From: Pseudomonas sp. S06B 330
Lineage (GTDB): Bacteria; Pseudomonadota; Gammaproteobacteria; Pseudomonadales; Pseudomonadaceae
Reading direction: 5' to 3'
DNA length: 64,000 bases
NCBI RefSeq assembly: GCF_002845275.2
Contig: NZ_CP088149.1
Location: 1,918,501 to 1,982,500 of the forward strand
Made by a program: the position numbers and the translations under genes. The notes under the pieces are model-generated. The model did no database searches. It was not told the origin of the DNA and saw only the letters and a program-made list of their open reading frames with translations. Of this stretch, positions 62,066-64,000 are shown piece after piece. Each line of letters starts with the position of its first letter. Position 1 is the stretch's first letter.

Positions 62066-64000
62066 ATGAATATGCCGATTCCTGAAGTGAAAGCCGCTCC
62101 GGCCCCGGCGGCACGGACCAGCTTCGCTGCATTGTGGCGCCCGGCCTTGGTGCAGGCGTTCGTTAAACTCAATCCGCGCCAGCTCAAGCGCTCACCGGTG
62201 ATGCTGGTGGTCGAGCTGACGGCGATTTTCACCACCTTGCTGTGCCTGCTGCCTGATGCCGAAGTACCGACCTCGGTGGCGGTGCAGATTGCCCTGTGGC
62301 TGTGGTTTACCGTGTTGTTTGCCAACTTTGCCGAAGCCCTGGCCGAAGGCCGCGGCAAAGCCCGTGCTGACAGCCTGAAAGCGGGTAGCCAAGGCTTGAG
62401 TGCGCGGCGTCGCACGGCCTCGGGCAGTTTCGAGGAGGTCGCCGCCACCCGCCTGCGCAAAGACGATGTGGTCAAGGTAGTGGCCGGTGAAATGATTCCC
62501 GGTGACGGCGAAGTGATCGAAGGTATTGCCGCCGTGAACGAAGCGGCAATCACCGGTGAATCCGCGCCGGTGATTCGTGAATCCGGTGGTGATCGGTCCG
62601 CCGTTACCGGCAACACGCGGCTGGTTTCTGACTGGTTGCTGATCCGTATCACCAGCAATCCCGGCGAGTCGACCCTGGACCGTATGATCGCCCTGGTCGA
62701 AGGCGCCAAGCGTCAGAAGACGCCCAATGAGATCGCGCTGGATATTCTGCTGATCGGCCTGAGCATGATCTTCCTGGTGGTTGTGGTCACCTTGCAGCCG
62801 TTCGCCCATTTTGCCGGTGGCAGCCTGCCGCTGGTGTTTCTGGTGGCGCTGCTGGTTACGCTGATCCCGACCACTATCGGTGGTCTGCTGTCAGCCATCG
62901 GTATCGCCGGTATGGATCGCCTGGTGCGTCTGAACGTGATTGCCCGTTCCGGCCGTGCCGTGGAAGCCGCCGGTGACGTGCATGTGCTGATGCTCGACAA
63001 GACCGGCACCATCACCTTCGGCAACCGTCGTTGCAGTGCCTTGCATGCCGCGCCCGGTGTGAGTAGCAAGGAGCTGGGGGAGGGTGCCTTGCTCGCCTCG
63101 CTGGCAGACGATACCGCCGAGGGAAAATCGATTGTCGAATACCTGCGCCAGTTGCACGACTTCAGCGAACCCACCAGCGATCAGCTCACGCCGGTAGCTT
63201 TCAGTGCCGAGACCCGCTTGTCGGGTGTGGATTTCCAACAGCGGCGTTTTCGTAAAGGTGCGGTCGATTCAGTGCTGGCCTTCGTTGGCCTGCAGCGTCT
63301 GGAGATGCCGGCGGCACTCGCTCGCGAAGTGGACAAGATTGCCCAGAGCGGCGGTACGCCCTTGCTGGTCTGTGTTGATCAACGTTTGCTCGGCGCCATC
63401 CACCTCAAGGATGTGGTCAAACCGGGGATTCGTGAACGCTTTGCCGAGTTGCGCAAGCTGGGCATCCGGACGGTGATGGTCACTGGTGACAACCCTCTGA
63501 CCGCTGCGGCGATTGCCGCCGAAGCCGGGGTCGATGACGTGCTTGCCGAAGCCACGCCGGAGAAAAAGCTGGCACGTATTCGTCAGGAGCAGAACGACGG
63601 ACGCCTGGTCGCCATGTGTGGTGACGGCGCCAACGACGCGCCGGCGCTGGCCCAGGCCGATGTCGGTATGGCCATGAACGATGGTACCCAGGCCGCCCGT
63701 GAAGCCGCCAACATGGTTGATCTGGACAGCGATCCGACCAAGCTGCTGGATGTGGTCCAGGTCGGCAAAGAATTGCTGGTGACCCGCGGTGCCTTGACCA
63801 CCTTCTCGATTGCCAACGACGTGGCCAAGTACTTCGCCATCCTGCCCGCCCTGTTCGCGGCGATCTACCCGCAACTGGAGGTGCTCAATCTGATGCACCT
63901 GAGCAGCCCGCAGAGCGCGATCGTCTCGGCCATTGTTTTTAACGCGTTGATCATCGTTGCGCTGATCCCCCTGGCCCTGCGTGGCGTGCGGGTGCAGGCG
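62066..64000 (+). CDS. kdpB: Potassium-transporting P-type ATPase subunit KdpB (partial, 3' end outside window)
   Basis: The first 645 codons of the catalytic ATPase are present and run in frame to the last base. Membrane helices begin at about residue 40. The A-domain TGES is in [13 protein letters not shown], and the phosphorylated aspartate is Asp311 in [11 protein letters not shown]. The P-domain [33 protein letters not shown] and the [43 protein letters not shown] stretch are complete. It hydrolyses ATP to drive potassium through KdpA. GAGGAG precedes ATG 62066. The missing part should be about 40 residues, with the last helices, before kdpC. Confidence 0.97.
   Translation, partial: MNMPIPEVKAAPAPAARTSFAALWRPALVQAFVKLNPRQLKRSPVMLVVELTAIFTTLLCLLPDAEVPTSVAVQIALWLWFTVLFANFAEALAEGRGKARADSLKAGSQGLSARRRTASGSFEEVAATRLRKDDVVKVVAGEMIPGDGEVIEGIAAVNEAAITGESAPVIRESGGDRSAVTGNTRLVSDWLLIRITSNPGESTLDRMIALVEGAKRQKTPNEIALDILLIGLSMIFLVVVVTLQPFAHFAGGSLPLVFLVALLVTLIPTTIGGLLSAIGIAGMDRLVRLNVIARSGRAVEAAGDVHVLMLDKTGTITFGNRRCSALHAAPGVSSKELGEGALLASLADDTAEGKSIVEYLRQLHDFSEPTSDQLTPVAFSAETRLSGVDFQQRRFRKGAVDSVLAFVGLQRLEMPAALAREVDKIAQSGGTPLLVCVDQRLLGAIHLKDVVKPGIRERFAELRKLGIRTVMVTGDNPLTAAAIAAEAGVDDVLAEATPEKKLARIRQEQNDGRLVAMCGDGANDAPALAQADVGMAMNDGTQAAREAANMVDLDSDPTKLLDVVQVGKELLVTRGALTTFSIANDVAKYFAILPALFAAIYPQLEVLNLMHLSSPQSAIVSAIVFNALIIVALIPLALRGVRVQA

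Overview
The window is chromosomal DNA of a fluorescent Pseudomonas, most likely of the P. putida group. The evidence is the GC-rich codon use, the gene order fadBA–topA–sulA–lexA–psrA–nagZ–mfd–gap–sthA–lolCDE–queF–mlaA–rssBC–tal, and Pseudomonas-type 27-bp REP sequences in several intergenic gaps. Nearly all genes are intact. Species was not determined; this assignment rests on recalled gene order and protein families, not on a database search.

Region 1 (1–9.3 kb) is core metabolism and stress control. It holds the end of fadB with fadA (beta-oxidation), topA, two small conserved proteins, the SOS pair lexA-sulA behind two LexA boxes, psrA behind two PsrA-type palindromes, an L,D-transpeptidase and nagZ. 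Region 2 (9.4–24.9 kb) carries the leftward set mfd–csiV-like–SNF2 helicase, the long GAPDH, an ApbE lipoprotein, sthA, a cytoplasmic GDPD, a PilZ protein and the lolC-lolD-lolE lipoprotein exporter. Region 3 (25–36.7 kb) has copper sensing (copRS divergent from a Met/His-rich cupredoxin), queF, a DUF4404 protein, a degenerate HAD protein, mlaA, the rssB-rssC stress-sigma control pair, a PhoD-like phosphatase, tal and dusA.

Region 4 (36.7–56.3 kb) is more accessory. A broken phage-type integrase lies against the 5' end of dusA. It is followed by an exported lactate-oxidase-like FMN enzyme with a divergent LysR regulator, an Aer-type receptor with a PAS-GGDEF-EAL partner, an orphan membrane protein and a TSUP transporter. 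Next comes a divergent cluster of XRE-cupin regulator, FAD amino acid oxidase, RidA and YkvI-type transporter. Then come a dCache chemoreceptor with a sigma-28 promoter, a LysR/PACE efflux pair, an orphan lipoprotein, and a DctA-type symporter with two tandem FCD-GntR regulators.

Region 5 (56.3–64 kb) has a small XRE regulator flanked by palindromes, a second Aer-type receptor plus PAS-GGDEF-EAL pair, and kdpF-kdpA-kdpB, with kdpB running off the window.

No rRNA, tRNA, CRISPR array or complete mobile element was found. The least explained pieces are the dusA-proximal integrase remnant, the exported oxidase, the FAD oxidase/RidA/YkvI cluster and the duplicated receptor plus c-di-GMP enzyme modules.
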